Shown: one piece after another, positions 1-9,855 of the stretch
Layout of the letters: each line of letters begins with the position of its first letter
Numbering within the stretch: position 1 is the stretch's first letter
Assembly (NCBI RefSeq): GCF_964355755.1
Contig: NC_092671.1
Location: forward strand, 3,917,001-3,981,000
Reading direction: 5' to 3'
Source: Antedon mediterranea
Lineage: Eukaryota > Echinodermata > Crinoidea > Comatulida > Antedonidae
DNA length: 64,000 nt
Notes under the pieces: model-generated
The model's input: only the letters and a program-made list of their open reading frames with translations
Databases searched by the model: none
What the model was told of the DNA's origin: nothing
Made by a program: the position numbers and the translations under genes

Positions 1-304
1 AACAGCGGTAAATCCTTCAGCTTTTGGTGGCATTTTTGGCAAGAAAAATGGACTTATTGTGTTTTCCTAAAACAACAAATCACATAACAATATAATTTTT
101 TAAGTTTAAGAAAGTTTAAAATAGTATGTTAGGATAAATAATGTTAAGATAATAAATCTAGGGTTTTCCACAGGAATAATCAGGGAACCACAACCACTTT
201 GTGATTGTGAATTTTTAGTTAAACTTTTTTTAAATAGTGGTGGTCAGAAGCTAGTTAGTAGTAGTTGGACATTTGAGTTGGAGTTAAGTGCTGATAGAGG
301 CCGA

Positions 305-578
305 GTACCATCAATCAGCATGGGATGAGCCCTGCAAATGTTTGTAGGGGCTGTCCAACATCAATCAGAACGGGAGGAGCCTTGTGAATTTTTATAGGTG
401 CAGCTGTCCACCACTCAGCATGGAGAGAACCTTATGAGTGCTTTTTGGGGCTGACTACCACCAATCAACATGGAGAGAGCCCTGTGAGTACTCGTAGGCC
501 CAACTAGTCACCACCCATAAGCATGAAGAGAGCCTTATAAGTGCTTGTACGAGTTGACCATCAACAATCAACAAGGGG
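305..578. repeat. Minisatellite, about 60-bp unit, 4-5 diverged copies
   Basis: The phrase 'accatcaatcagcatgg...agccctgtgagtgcttgtagg' recurs about every 58-64 bp with substitutions and small indels. It sits in the EXT2 intron just 3' (minus sense) of the 824-602 exon. No coding or regulatory role is apparent. Confidence 0.75.
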
Positions 579-601
579 AGAAAAATCACATTACAACTTA
601 C

Positions 602-3435
602 TTTGCTTGGCTCATTCCAAGATGCATAACTCTTTTTCATATATGGAAATATCCTGTCATTGATAATTTGCAGTGTTGTCAATGCTATCTGGCCCATCGA
701 CTTAAAGTAGTTCTCCCAATAGAACAATGCCTGTTTTCGCATCAACTGAATTTGTGTCGAAGAGGTCAAGCTGAGAATGTCTGGTAAACGCTCTAGTTCT
801 TCTTCCCTGATTGAAATTGACGCCCTACAAAAATTGAAAATTAGTTAAGTTTTTAATACCAACCTAGTAATCTAAATTTTTAACAAATTAGTACCTGACC
901 AATGATTTGAGATTGCAATTATGTATTTCTTTTTTTTTTATAAATTGTTGAGAGTAATAAATAATTAACATATTGAAAAGCAGTCACAGTGTTCTTTTAC
1001 TGAGTACAGTATGTAGATGTATTATATTATCAGGGATGTAGTTGGGAAGTTTAGTAGTGGGTGTCAATAACTTTAAGACTGGGTGGGGAAAAAACAGTAC
1101 TTTAAAAGGTATTCAGACATTGTGTGCTGTGGTAAAATTAGAAGGCTTTAAAATAAGCTTTTATTAGGTTGGAAGACATTGAAGGTGTCTTCACCCACCT
1201 CAGCACATCCATGTAATATTAATATTTTTCTGTTGTACATTAGCCAGTAAATATGTTTATTTTTCAAAGTATAAATTTATAAATGCTTACCGTGTCCAGT
1301 CTAAGACATCTGCGAATGGCATTACATATGTATCTATTACAACAACTGGTATACAACCTGCTTTCAATGCGTCACTTAGGGCCGGTTGGCCTAGACGTGC
1401 CCGACGCAATATTATACAAAATGTAGCATCCTGATAAAAAATAAAAATGACAAAGTGAGCCGCTGTGTCATATCTCGCAGTACTGACCAAGTCCAATTTT
1501 TACCCAAAAAAATGTTATCCTATTATTATATTATTCTGAAAACCAAATAATTCTGGAAAAATCCAAGGTGTATTTCATTAAAAACTCTTAAAATATAATT
1601 TCTGGAAAAACCCAAACTATATTTCTGGAAAAACCCAAAAAACATTTTTGTGAAAAAACCAAAGGTAAATTTAGGGAAAAACCCAAGGTATATTTGTGGA
1701 AACACCCAAAAAAATCCATATATTAATATTCAAATTTTAAACACAAACCTGTAAAACATGTGGGTAGCGAAACTGATCATTGCCTTTGCACATTTTCGAG
1801 GTGTCCGTCTCATCTTCGTTGCCCGATTCACATCGGTCCAGAATCAGTATATCTGAATGACTGTTTGCTAGATCATCAAGTTCGTCCCGGAAGTCGGGAT
1901 GTATTCCAATTTGTGCAGATATTGCCAAATATTTTCTATCAGCCCTATAGAATAATTTAACAATCAATAATTATTAGAAAAGTACTGTAAAGTAGTATGT
2001 CTTTATATAGAAATGCACTGGAAAAACGACAAAGTGAGCCGCTGTGTGAGAAATGACTTTCAAAAATTGAATAGGACCTATGGTGCAATGACCTATGGTG
2101 CAATTACCTAGGTAGTATTTAATTCAGTATATTTCACAATGCAACATTAGACAAATACATTCTATCAGATGTTATAAATAACAAGTGCATTTTTTTAAAA
2201 AGATAATCACTATAACTGTGCAATTTACCTCTAATAGAGAAAAGGGCCTGTAAACATAACTATACTCACTTTATATCCACTTCAGGAAGTAGGATTAAAC
2301 TAACTTCTGGATTGAAGACGGGAATGCTAACATCAAACCCAGAACGGTAAGTCCACGTAGAGAAGCCGCCACCAGCAACGATAGCCTTACCACGAGGAAC
2401 ATCCAATGACGTGTTGAAATCTGGTACAGTTCCAGGCAAGATATTAAATAGCAGATGATTCAAACCATGATTCCACCTATAATATGAAAAAAATATGTTA
2501 AGCTCTGTTTACACTAAAAAATGTGTGATGTGCATAAATATGGTAGTGATATGCCTAAATATGGTAGTGATATGACATCATCATGTGCATATGTGCACAT
2601 CACATTTTTTGTCAAATAAAGTTTGATAGTGTAAACAGTGCCTTAGATGAGCGCATTTATATTTGACTTTGACAGGGCCCAAACAAATATAATGTACATA
2701 CAATAGTACCCAAGGAGCATTTGGATAATATATTATTATGATGATTGTACAAGAAATAAACATAAAAGTACTTGTGTACATCTCTCTATAATTTTTACTG
2801 TATGCTTTAATAGCAAAGCCGACCGACAATCGGACAATAATTAAATTAAGAAGACATTTATAAAGGTGTCCCCTTAATAGGGGTTCTGCTGTATATAAGA
2901 ATTTATATGCTTGTATACAGTATGTACACTACCTAGGTAACTGCGCCAATACTTGACCGTTCTCATGGGTCCTAAGTGTGTTCTGGCTTAGCATGTCAAT
3001 AGACGGTATAAACAGACATGCTCTCTCCGGTTCAGCAGTGTAAAACGAACTTGAAGCAATTGTGGTTAACACCTCATGAAACTCCTTCGATAAAGTGTTT
3101 GTTATTATAATTCCATTCTCATCTATATATTTCTTAACTGGATATATATAAACACTAATCATATTTGCATCTTTCCCACAGTGATAAACATCTAGGCATT
3201 CATAGTGGCTACATGTTATGTCCCCTTTGTGTGCTGGTTGGCTTGTTGATAAAATCTTGACCTCTGGTACGGAATTCAAATCCGGAATGGTGAAAAGGTT
3301 TCTCCGTTCTCTTTCGGTCTCTTGCGTGTGTGGCCAAAATTGAAAGAATCCTGTTACTATAACGCCGAATAGAATAACTGTAAATAATACTATGTAAAAG
3401 TTTTGGTATTTTGAGCGAAGTCTCATCGTAATCAT
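602..3435 (-). CDS. EXT2: Exostosin-2 (EXT2), first five coding exons, 3' part outside window
   Basis: EXT2 with EXT1 forms the Golgi co-polymerase that extends heparan sulfate with alternating GlcA and GlcNAc. Exons on the minus strand are 3435-2933, 2476-2270, 1944-1749, 1430-1291 and 824-602. All junctions are AG/GT and the frame is kept throughout (1269 nt, 423 codons). The start is the ATG at 3435, giving a short cytoplasmic tail and a signal-anchor helix (residues about 14-33, [12 protein letters not shown]...). The exostosin (GT47) domain follows, with family-typical stretches such as [37 protein letters not shown] and [15 protein letters not shown]. The vertebrate protein is about 718 residues, so the C-terminal GT64 half lies left of position 1. 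Identification rests on near-colinear similarity to vertebrate EXT2. Introns carry a MITE and small repeats. Confidence 0.95.
1548..1715. repeat. Degenerate short tandem repeat in EXT2 intron
   Basis: About six units of roughly 28-32 bp are each recognisable by 'ggaaaaacccaa' followed by an AT-rich spacer. The array lies between EXT2 exons 3 and 4. Confidence 0.6.
2498..2646. mobile_element. MITE, 'TTAAGCTCTGTCTACACTA' family, copy in EXT2 intron
   Basis: The left end ttaagctctgtttacacta is mirrored by the right end gatagtgtaaacagtgcc. The interior has the family's 'gtgatgtgc', 'aaatatggtagtgatatg' and 'atgacatcatcatg' blocks, seen also at 12.7, 44.2, 46.1-47.4, 58.4 and 61.2 kb. It is non-coding and lies between EXT2 exons 1 and 2. 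Confidence 0.8.
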
Positions 3436-3911
3436 TATGGCAGCGCTTATGACAAGAAATCTGTAATTAAACAAAACATTTAAAGAAAATTTATATTTTT
3501 AAAAATTAATTCGATGAACCCATTTTGGCCACTAAATTGGATCCAAGAAGGCGGATAATGTTGAAACTTCATTTAACATTCCCAGAGTACAATTACTTTA
3601 ATACTGTACCCCATCATGTGTATAATTTTAGATGTGTGCTGTAAGCAAAATTTGTATAACGAACAAACGTACAAACTCTATATATTTATATACAGTAGAT
3701 GCGGACGGTGTAACAAAAATCAACCACTTCAACTTCATTAATCAACTATCATAATAAAATTTAAAGTACTAATACAATTTCATTATCCACTAAACTTGAT
3801 TTACTGTTTTACTGTATGTGTAAACACTCTGTAGTTACAAACCTCATAACCACTAACGTAACCAAATTTAAGCAACAATTTTTGTTATACTGTATTATTG
3901 ATTAAAGTTTG

Positions 3912-3972
3912 TTTTTAAATGGTTGAAAGTAGTAGTACTAATAGGCCCTAGTTACTTTCAACCATTTAAAAA
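3912..3972. repeat. Perfect 20-bp hairpin upstream of EXT2
   Basis: The arm at 3912-3931 (tttttaaatggttgaaagta) is the exact reverse complement of 3953-3972, separated by a 21-nt loop. It could be the core of a tiny inverted-repeat element or an intronic hairpin between the EXT2 5' UTR exon and the first coding exon. Confidence 0.7.
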
Positions 3973-4188
3973 AATAAACAATGACATTAGTTTTATTTAT
4001 TCAATTGACTCACAAATTTATAAAATCGCGACAGAGAGTGACAGAATAATATTGTGGCCGGTCATTATCATGCATGAAATGGACTATTGTGGTCATTCAT
4101 GCATGACATTTATTTACTGGAATTTTCCGGATTTTTGGGGGGTTTTCCATCTAATATAAGCTAGAAAATGTTATTGACTTTTGTAAAT

Positions 4189-4272
4189 GTCACGGTGGCC
4201 GAGTGGTTAAGGCGTTGGGCTTAAAATTCAATGGGTATTACACCCGCGCAGGTTCGAGTCCTGTCCGTGACG
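4189..4272 (+). tRNA. tRNA with serine-type body and UAA (Leu) anticodon
   Basis: Acceptor stem GTCACGG/CCGTGAC is perfect, followed by discriminator G. The D-arm, long variable arm (GGGT/ACCC stem) and T-arm (GGTTCGAGTCC) are intact, and a T6 Pol III terminator lies just downstream. The anticodon loop CTTAAAA gives UAA, which reads the leucine codon UUA. The body is almost that of the tRNA-Ser(CGA) at 5768-5849, including the serine-type acceptor stem and G73; metazoan leucine tRNAs normally have A73. The anticodon stem TTGGG/TTCAA needs two G-U pairs. It is either a tRNA-Ser duplicate with a changed anticodon arm or a decayed copy. Confidence 0.85.
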
Positions 4273-4700
4273 TACTTTTTTATAACTTTTGTTATCATTT
4301 CCAAGATAACATAGAGGCCTAGCTAGGCCTACCTAGCCTAGCCTAGGCTATCTATGTCAATTTATTTATTAATAAAAGTCCAAACATCAATCAAAATAAT
4401 AATAGCAAAAACATGTACTACTATTTTTATTAAATTATAATACTTCTGTTTAGTAAATCAGTAGTAGTAGTATCTTTATTTCATTCAAACGACTGCTAGT
4501 ACTACTACTACAAACTACAGAGTACTAGGCTAGTAAGTAGTAGAGCCGCTTAGAAGTAGTACTAAACTACCTAGGCCTAGCCTAGATAGAGGCTAGCTAG
4601 AGACTAGAGTAGGCCTACAGGCCTTTGTTACAACCACACCTAAACCTTCCTAAACACAAACAAAAAAGGTTTAATTTACATTAATTTTGAAACTACTAAC

Positions 4701-4850
4701 CTTGTAAAGTGAAAGTAATAAAGCTTAAGTGATATTATTTAATAATAGATGCATTTTTCGATACATTTTGAACATGATTTTTGCTCTGTTGTCTCTTTTT
4801 GTCGTGGTTCCTACTTCCGGCAGGGCGGCGGCGCTGTTACGTTTTTTGTG
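4701..4850 (-). promoter_or_regulatory. Putative EXT2 5' UTR exon and promoter
   Basis: On the minus strand, CTTTACAAG|GTTAGT at 4701/4700 is a usable splice donor, so a 5' UTR exon could begin near 4.8 kb and join the acceptor at 3461 that precedes the EXT2 start codon. An ETS-type acttccgg (4813-4820) next to a short GC-rich patch (gcagggcggcggcgc) stands out in AT-rich surroundings, as expected of a housekeeping promoter. This is inferred from position and motifs only. Confidence 0.35.
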
Positions 4851-4939
4851 TGTTTAATGTCTGACGTTGAGGGGGTGATAATTATCAATATTAATTTTAA
4901 TTTATTCAAAAACCGCTTTCAAAACATAGCATAGTGGCC

Positions 4940-5240
4940 AAATCTGGCATCTAGCATTTATGCTAGGCATAATTTTAGAAAATCTGGCATAATCTGGCAT
5001 AATTTTAAAAACGCATTTTTACAGCGAATTAGCATATTATCTGGCATATTTTCGAAAAAATCTGGCATAATTTTGTAAAAATCTGCCATAATTTGGCCAA
5101 AACATGTTAACTTTTTTTTTGTTGCTTTCTAACCTTTGTAGTACATAAAACATAACCATACACCGCCCTTCTAATACATTGATTTTGTGCTATTTTGGCC
5201 TTAATTGTGTCTGGCATAATCTGGCATAATTTTGTGCTGC
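4940..5240. repeat. Dispersed 'tctggcataatttt' repeats
   Basis: About nine copies of tctggcata, often followed by atttt, are interspersed with AT-rich sequence. No ORF or inverted-repeat structure was found. Confidence 0.65.
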
Positions 5241-5767
5241 CATCTATCATAATTTATTTCGATCGCTGGCGCGGCCACACTGAAACAGAGGCACAATGTC
5301 ATAGTATTGGTACACATCCTCAATAATAAAACATGCTCAACTACAAAAATACAAAAATATGTAAATACATAGTAAAAATTAAACTCAATTAATCACAACA
5401 GATAACATAATTTATAGATAATATTATTATTTTATCGATAAAATGTTAAGTAAAACACATTCGAATGTGTTTAGTATAGATTATGAAGATTACACTTATG
5501 TTCTATAATTATCTTAAAACTGATAGCTTTAAAATAATCCGTTGCTACAATTTCCACTTATGATGATCGTGTTTTGTGTCTTCAGAATTTCTGACGTTGA
5601 GGGGGTGATAACACAAAAACAATCATTTATTATTTATTTATGAATAATGAAAGTAAAGTTTATGTATTTATCGTTTAAAAAATTAAATTCACTGATAAAA
5701 TTAACTGAATTGATAATAATAAAATGTTCGATTATTTTCAAAATGATATTTACAAAAAAAAAAAGAG

Positions 5768-5849
5768 CGTCACGGACAGGATTCGAACCTGTGCGGGGAG
5801 ACCCCATTGGATTTCGAGTCCAACGCCTTAACCACTCGGCCACCGTGAC
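5768..5849 (-). tRNA. tRNA-Ser (anticodon CGA)
   Basis: On the minus strand the 82-nt gene folds fully: acceptor GTCACGG/CCGTGAC with discriminator G, D-arm GCC/GGC, anticodon stem TTGGA/TCCAA around loop CTCGAAA (anticodon CGA), long variable arm GGGG/CCCC, and T-arm ACAGG/CCTGT with GTTCGAAT. The T-run after the 3' end (+ strand poly-A around 5752-5764) is the Pol III terminator. It decodes UCG. No intron or CCA is encoded, as expected for a eukaryotic nuclear gene. Confidence 0.95.
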
Positions 5850-6474
5850 ATGCGCATAAATTCTTCGCTAGATTGTATTTAGACGCTGTACAGTATTTAC
5901 AAACAAATCTTAAAGGGTAGTTCCGTTTTCAAATTTATCAATACAACATTTTTCTAAAATCAACATGGAATTATCATCAAAGTTGTATAAGCACGAACAT
6001 CATGTAATAAGCTTCTTTTTTTGCAGTGCTACACAGTCTAGGGACTTTTTATAAGGCCTATGAGAAAAACTATTCAGTAGTAAAAACTCGCACATTTGAC
6101 TCACTTAAATTTGAGGGTTCTAGGACACCTACCCCCTAGACAGTTACCCCCCGGATGTTTACCACCCGGACAACTACCCCCTTAGGACAACTACCCCCCG
6201 GACAACTACCCCCCGGACAACTACCCCCTTAGGACAACTACCCCCTTAGGATAACAACCCCCCGGACAACTACCCCCCGAACAACCACCCCCCCCTAGGA
6301 CAACTACCCCCTTAGGACAACTACCCCCCCGGATAACTACCCCCAGTCAACAACCCCCAAGTCAACTACCCCCCCCCCCCCCCCAACTACCACCCCCCCC
6401 CCCCTCCCCACCAATCCACAAGTTGACAAATATATAGGACCGGTTTCTGTAAAAATGAAATCATCTGTTTTTAA

Positions 6475-6903
6475 CGGGTGTTTCGAAACTAGAGACCCGA
6501 GACCAGAGACCTGAGACGAGACCCAATACGAAAAGGGAGACCTATATTTTGGTCTCCCTTTTCGTATATTAGGGTCTCCCTTTTCGTATAGTGTGGTCTC
6601 TCTTTTCGTATAGTGGGGTCTCCCTTTTCTTATAGTAGGTCTCCCTTTTCGTATATTTGGGTCTCCCATTTTGTATATTTGGGTCTCCCTTTTCGTATAT
6701 TTGGGTCTCCCTTTTCGTATATTTAGGTCTCCCTTTTCGTATATTAGGGTCTCCCTTTTCGTATAGTGGGGTCTCCCTTTTCGTAAAGTGGGGTCTCCCT
6801 TTTCGTACGTGGGTCTCCCTTTTCGTATATTTAGGTCTCCCTTTTCGGATTGGGTCTCGGGTCTCTGGTCTCTGGTCTCGGGTCTCTAGTTTCGAAACAC
6901 CCG
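6475..6903. mobile_element. Nested inverted-repeat element with 22-bp satellite core
   Basis: Terminal inverted repeats of about 55 bp begin cgggtgtttcgaaactag and flank roughly 14 copies of a 20-24-bp unit, gggtctcccttttcgtatat. The element is bounded by a 7-bp direct repeat tttttaa (6468-6474 and 6904-6910). It sits in the loop of the larger fold-back element, so it is probably a later insertion. It is non-coding. Confidence 0.75.
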
Positions 6904-6962
6904 TTTTTAACCGATTATTCTGTTTAACAGCACGCTAGACCCTAGATGTGCTAGATTTAAAG

Positions 6963-7346
6963 TACCGTATTTATTGAAAAAACGGTCTGGGCTGTTTATT
7001 GTTTAGTTGGTTTTTAGGTGGACATTTATTGGAAGAAAGTTGTTTATTCAATGGGAGGGGGTATAATCTAATGGAAATAGACGCCGATTATTCCATATGA
7101 TGTTTCATGGAAGTGACATGGTCACCGTTTATTTGAGGGGAATTTATTTAAAGATCGCCGTTTATTCGGTGAGTGAACATTGAGGTCAAATATCAAAAGT
7201 GATATTATTCTTCAAGTGTACAAAAATACATATATGACAAATTTGAGACAAAAATTCATTCTTTTAAGACCAGTGGTTATCGAAGCATTGTCCTGACGCA
7301 AAAATTATTATTATTATTAGCGAACCCAGTCTTTACAGTAAATACA
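6963..7346. mobile_element. Possible small element with 'accgtatttatt' ends
   Basis: The left end taccgtatttattgaaaaaa is weakly mirrored by ctttacagtaaatacag at 7331-7346. The interior repeats 'gtttattcgg'-like words, as does the clearer element at 29044-29421. Divergence makes the boundaries uncertain. Confidence 0.35.
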
Positions 7347-7529
7347 GGGAGTACTATATAATACGTTCGACTATCCTATGATCATGTGTGACAATCTTCA
7401 GTTTATAACAGGTATTTATGTTCAATCTTTTACTTTTGTTTACAATAATGAATAGTAATTCGTCAAAGTAACGAATTAAAATATAGTTATTAATTCCTAT
7501 TATACACTGTTGCAGAGTCAGGTTGTTGA

Positions 7530-8075
7530 ATGGTCTGGGTGGTAGTTGTCCGTCCGGGTGGTAGTTGTTCTAAAGAGATAGTTGTCTGGGTGGTAGTGGT
7601 CCAGGGGTTAGTTGTCCGTCCGGGGGGTAGTTGTTCTAAAGGGATAGTTGTCTGGGTGGTAGTGGTCCAGGGGTTAGTTGTCCGTCCGGGGGGTAGTTGT
7701 TCTAAAGGGATAGTTGTCTGGGTGGTAGTGGTCCAGGGGTTAGTTGTCCGTCCGGGGGGTAGTTGTTCTAAAGGGATAGTTGTCTGGGTGGTAGTTGTCC
7801 GTCCGGGGGGTAGTTGTTCTAAAGGGATAGTTGTCTGGGTGGTAGTGGTCCAGGGGTTAGTTGTCCGTCCGGGGGGTAGTTGTTCTAAAGGGATAGTTGT
7901 CTGGGTGGTAGTGGTCCAGGGGTTAGTTGTCCGTCCGGGGGGTAGTTGTTCTAAAGGGATAGTTGTCTGGGTGGTAGTGGTCCAGGGGTTAGTTGTCCGT
8001 CCGGGGGGTAGTTGTTCTAAAGGGATAGTTGTCTGGGTGGTAGTTGTCCAGGGGTTAGTTGTCCTACGGAGGTAG
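7530..8075. repeat. 66-bp higher-order repeat in right fold-back arm
   Basis: The landmark 'ttctaaaggga' recurs at spacings 66, 66, 66, 51, 66, 66 and 66 bp. The single short unit lacks exactly one 15-bp monomer, showing that the 66-bp unit is a higher-order repeat of about 15-bp monomers that has expanded recently. Confidence 0.8.
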
Positions 8076-8655
8076 TTGTCCTAAAAGATTATTTGCCCTC
8101 GGAGTATTGTCCAGGTCCAGGAGGTAGTTGTCCTACGGGGAGTATTGTGTCAGAGGTAGTTGTCCGCGGGGTAATTACCCGGGGGGGGGGTAATTGTCAG
8201 GGGGTAGTTGTTCCTAAGGGGTAATTGTCCGGGGGTAGTTGTCCAGGGGTTAGTTGTCCTACGGAGGTAGTTGTCCTAAAAGATTATTTTCCCTCGGAGT
8301 ATTGTCCAGGAAGTAGTTGTCCTACGGGGAGTATTGTGTCAGAGGTAGTTGTCCGCGGGGTAATTACCCGGGGGAGGGGGGTAATTGTCCGGGGGGTAAT
8401 TGTTCCTAGGGCGTAATTGTCAGGGGGTAGTTGTCCAGGGGGTAGTTGTCCAGGGGGTAGTTGTCCTAAGGGGGTTGTTGTCCTAAGGGGATAGTTGTCC
8501 GGGGGGTAGTTGTCCGGGGGGTATTTGTCCGAGGGGTAGCTGTCCTAAAGGGGTAGTTGTCCTAAGGGGGTAGTGGTCCAGGTGGTGGTTGTCCGGGGGT
8601 AGTTTTCCGGGGGGTAAATGTCCAGGGGGTGAATATCCGGATACGAAATTTGAGG

Positions 8656-9855
8656 CATCTTTAAAGGAAAGGTATTAATTATAAATCGAAATAACAATTG
8701 TACATAGGTATTTCGCACTTAATACTGGAGAACCATTTGGGTTTATAATCATCAATTGTTGGAAAGGTTTATATTCGATAATAAACAATAGAAATATCAT
8801 ACACCAGGGGCAAGTTTGAGTCAGCACAAGAATATATAACACAAGTGAGCGTGTTTTTTTAATTCAATTTTATTATTATAAAAGAATAATATGACCTTAT
8901 ATAAAGAAAATCAAACAGACTATAGGATTTCATGGATTCTATCATAGTAGGCCCTGATTTATAATATGCTGTACACTAATTATACCAATTAGGCTATACT
9001 TAATTCAAAACGGTCTGGAATATAAACTATTTTAATATATAAAAATCGGCGACACGGATTCTTGTGAGACGGGGGACACTTTGTGTTTTAAGATTGGCTT
9101 GCTGATAATTAGTTAAATTCTACCGTATAAGTGACTCTATCAGGAGCATTAATTTATTCATTCATTCACATTTTTTATTAATCGTTTTTGTAGCTAATTT
9201 ATTGATGGCAAGTTTGTAATTCTGTTTTCGCAAGATTCTTTTACATAAAAGCATAAACATGGGTATGGTGGGATAACGAAATTTGGCAGTGCATGACCTT
9301 TAAAGTATGAGTGGGATGAGTACTCATCCGACGAAAAAATGTTAAACTATTCCCAATGTAAGAACTGTAAGGTGGTGACGTGATATGATCCTTTCCGTAT
9401 TGTATTAAAGATTGTCCTTCTGAAAAAAAAAAATTAGTTAATTTTGTGTTGAATATGTCATTTTAATGTCAGATTATAGTTAATCACTATGATCAAAAAT
9501 TAGATTTTTTTTAAATATGTAAAAAAAGAAAAAATAATAATAATAAAAGAAAATAAATTGTAATTTAAATTTACAAAAATAGTCAAATTGGCTGACAGTG
9601 GTTTTTCGATTGAATTTAACCGCTATTTTTTCCCCTTTCGAATTGATTAAAACTACAAAATTGCCTTTTTATCCAATGTCTAATTTTACTAATCTTTTAG
9701 TGTTTCAGGTTTTTCGGGCACAATACATTTTTAAATGGATCACACAATCACGTTGTCGTTTCACAATATGATTCCTGGTTGCATAAAAAATAATACGTTA
9801 TTCGTTCAGATCATCCATACAAAATTCACACCCACCGAATATTCGATCCGATATT
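8656..9855. other. AT-rich 3' flank of receptor gene, no gene seen
   Basis: No ORF, tRNA or clear repeat was found. It lies downstream (minus sense) of the receptor stop codon and may hold its 3' UTR; tttatt words (AATAAA on the minus strand) occur near 9.15-9.18 kb. Confidence 0.4.

Larger units (their letters stand above)
6107..8655. mobile_element. Fold-back (TU/FB-like) transposable element
   Basis: The left arm (about 6117-6365) is made of short units of the form cggacaactaccccc. The right arm (about 7510-8645) is their reverse complement, gggggtagttgtccg. The outermost 50-60 bp of the two ends align as imperfect inverted repeats. The same 10-bp word aaatttgagg flanks both ends (6107-6116 and 8646-8655), consistent with a target-site duplication. 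The monomer is about 15 bp, as in sea-urchin TU fold-back elements (established knowledge). The loop contains a nested element and ordinary sequence. No transposase is visible, so it is non-autonomous. Long ORFs across the right arm are translations of the repeat. Confidence 0.75.

Noticed and set aside
545-787. Plus-strand ORF opposite an EXT2 exon
   Set aside because: Shadow of the EXT2 coding exon at 602-824.
6337-6938. ORFs of about 90-110 codons on both strands over the gggtctccc array
   Set aside because: Both are translations of a 20-24-bp satellite, with no independent coding signal.
7530-8075. 181-codon ORF with repeated V/G-rich segments
   Set aside because: It is the translation of the 66-bp repeat; open frames follow from the repeat length being divisible by three.
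9301-9335. Small palindrome gatgagtactcatc
   Set aside because: Short, isolated and without context; expected by chance in 64 kb.
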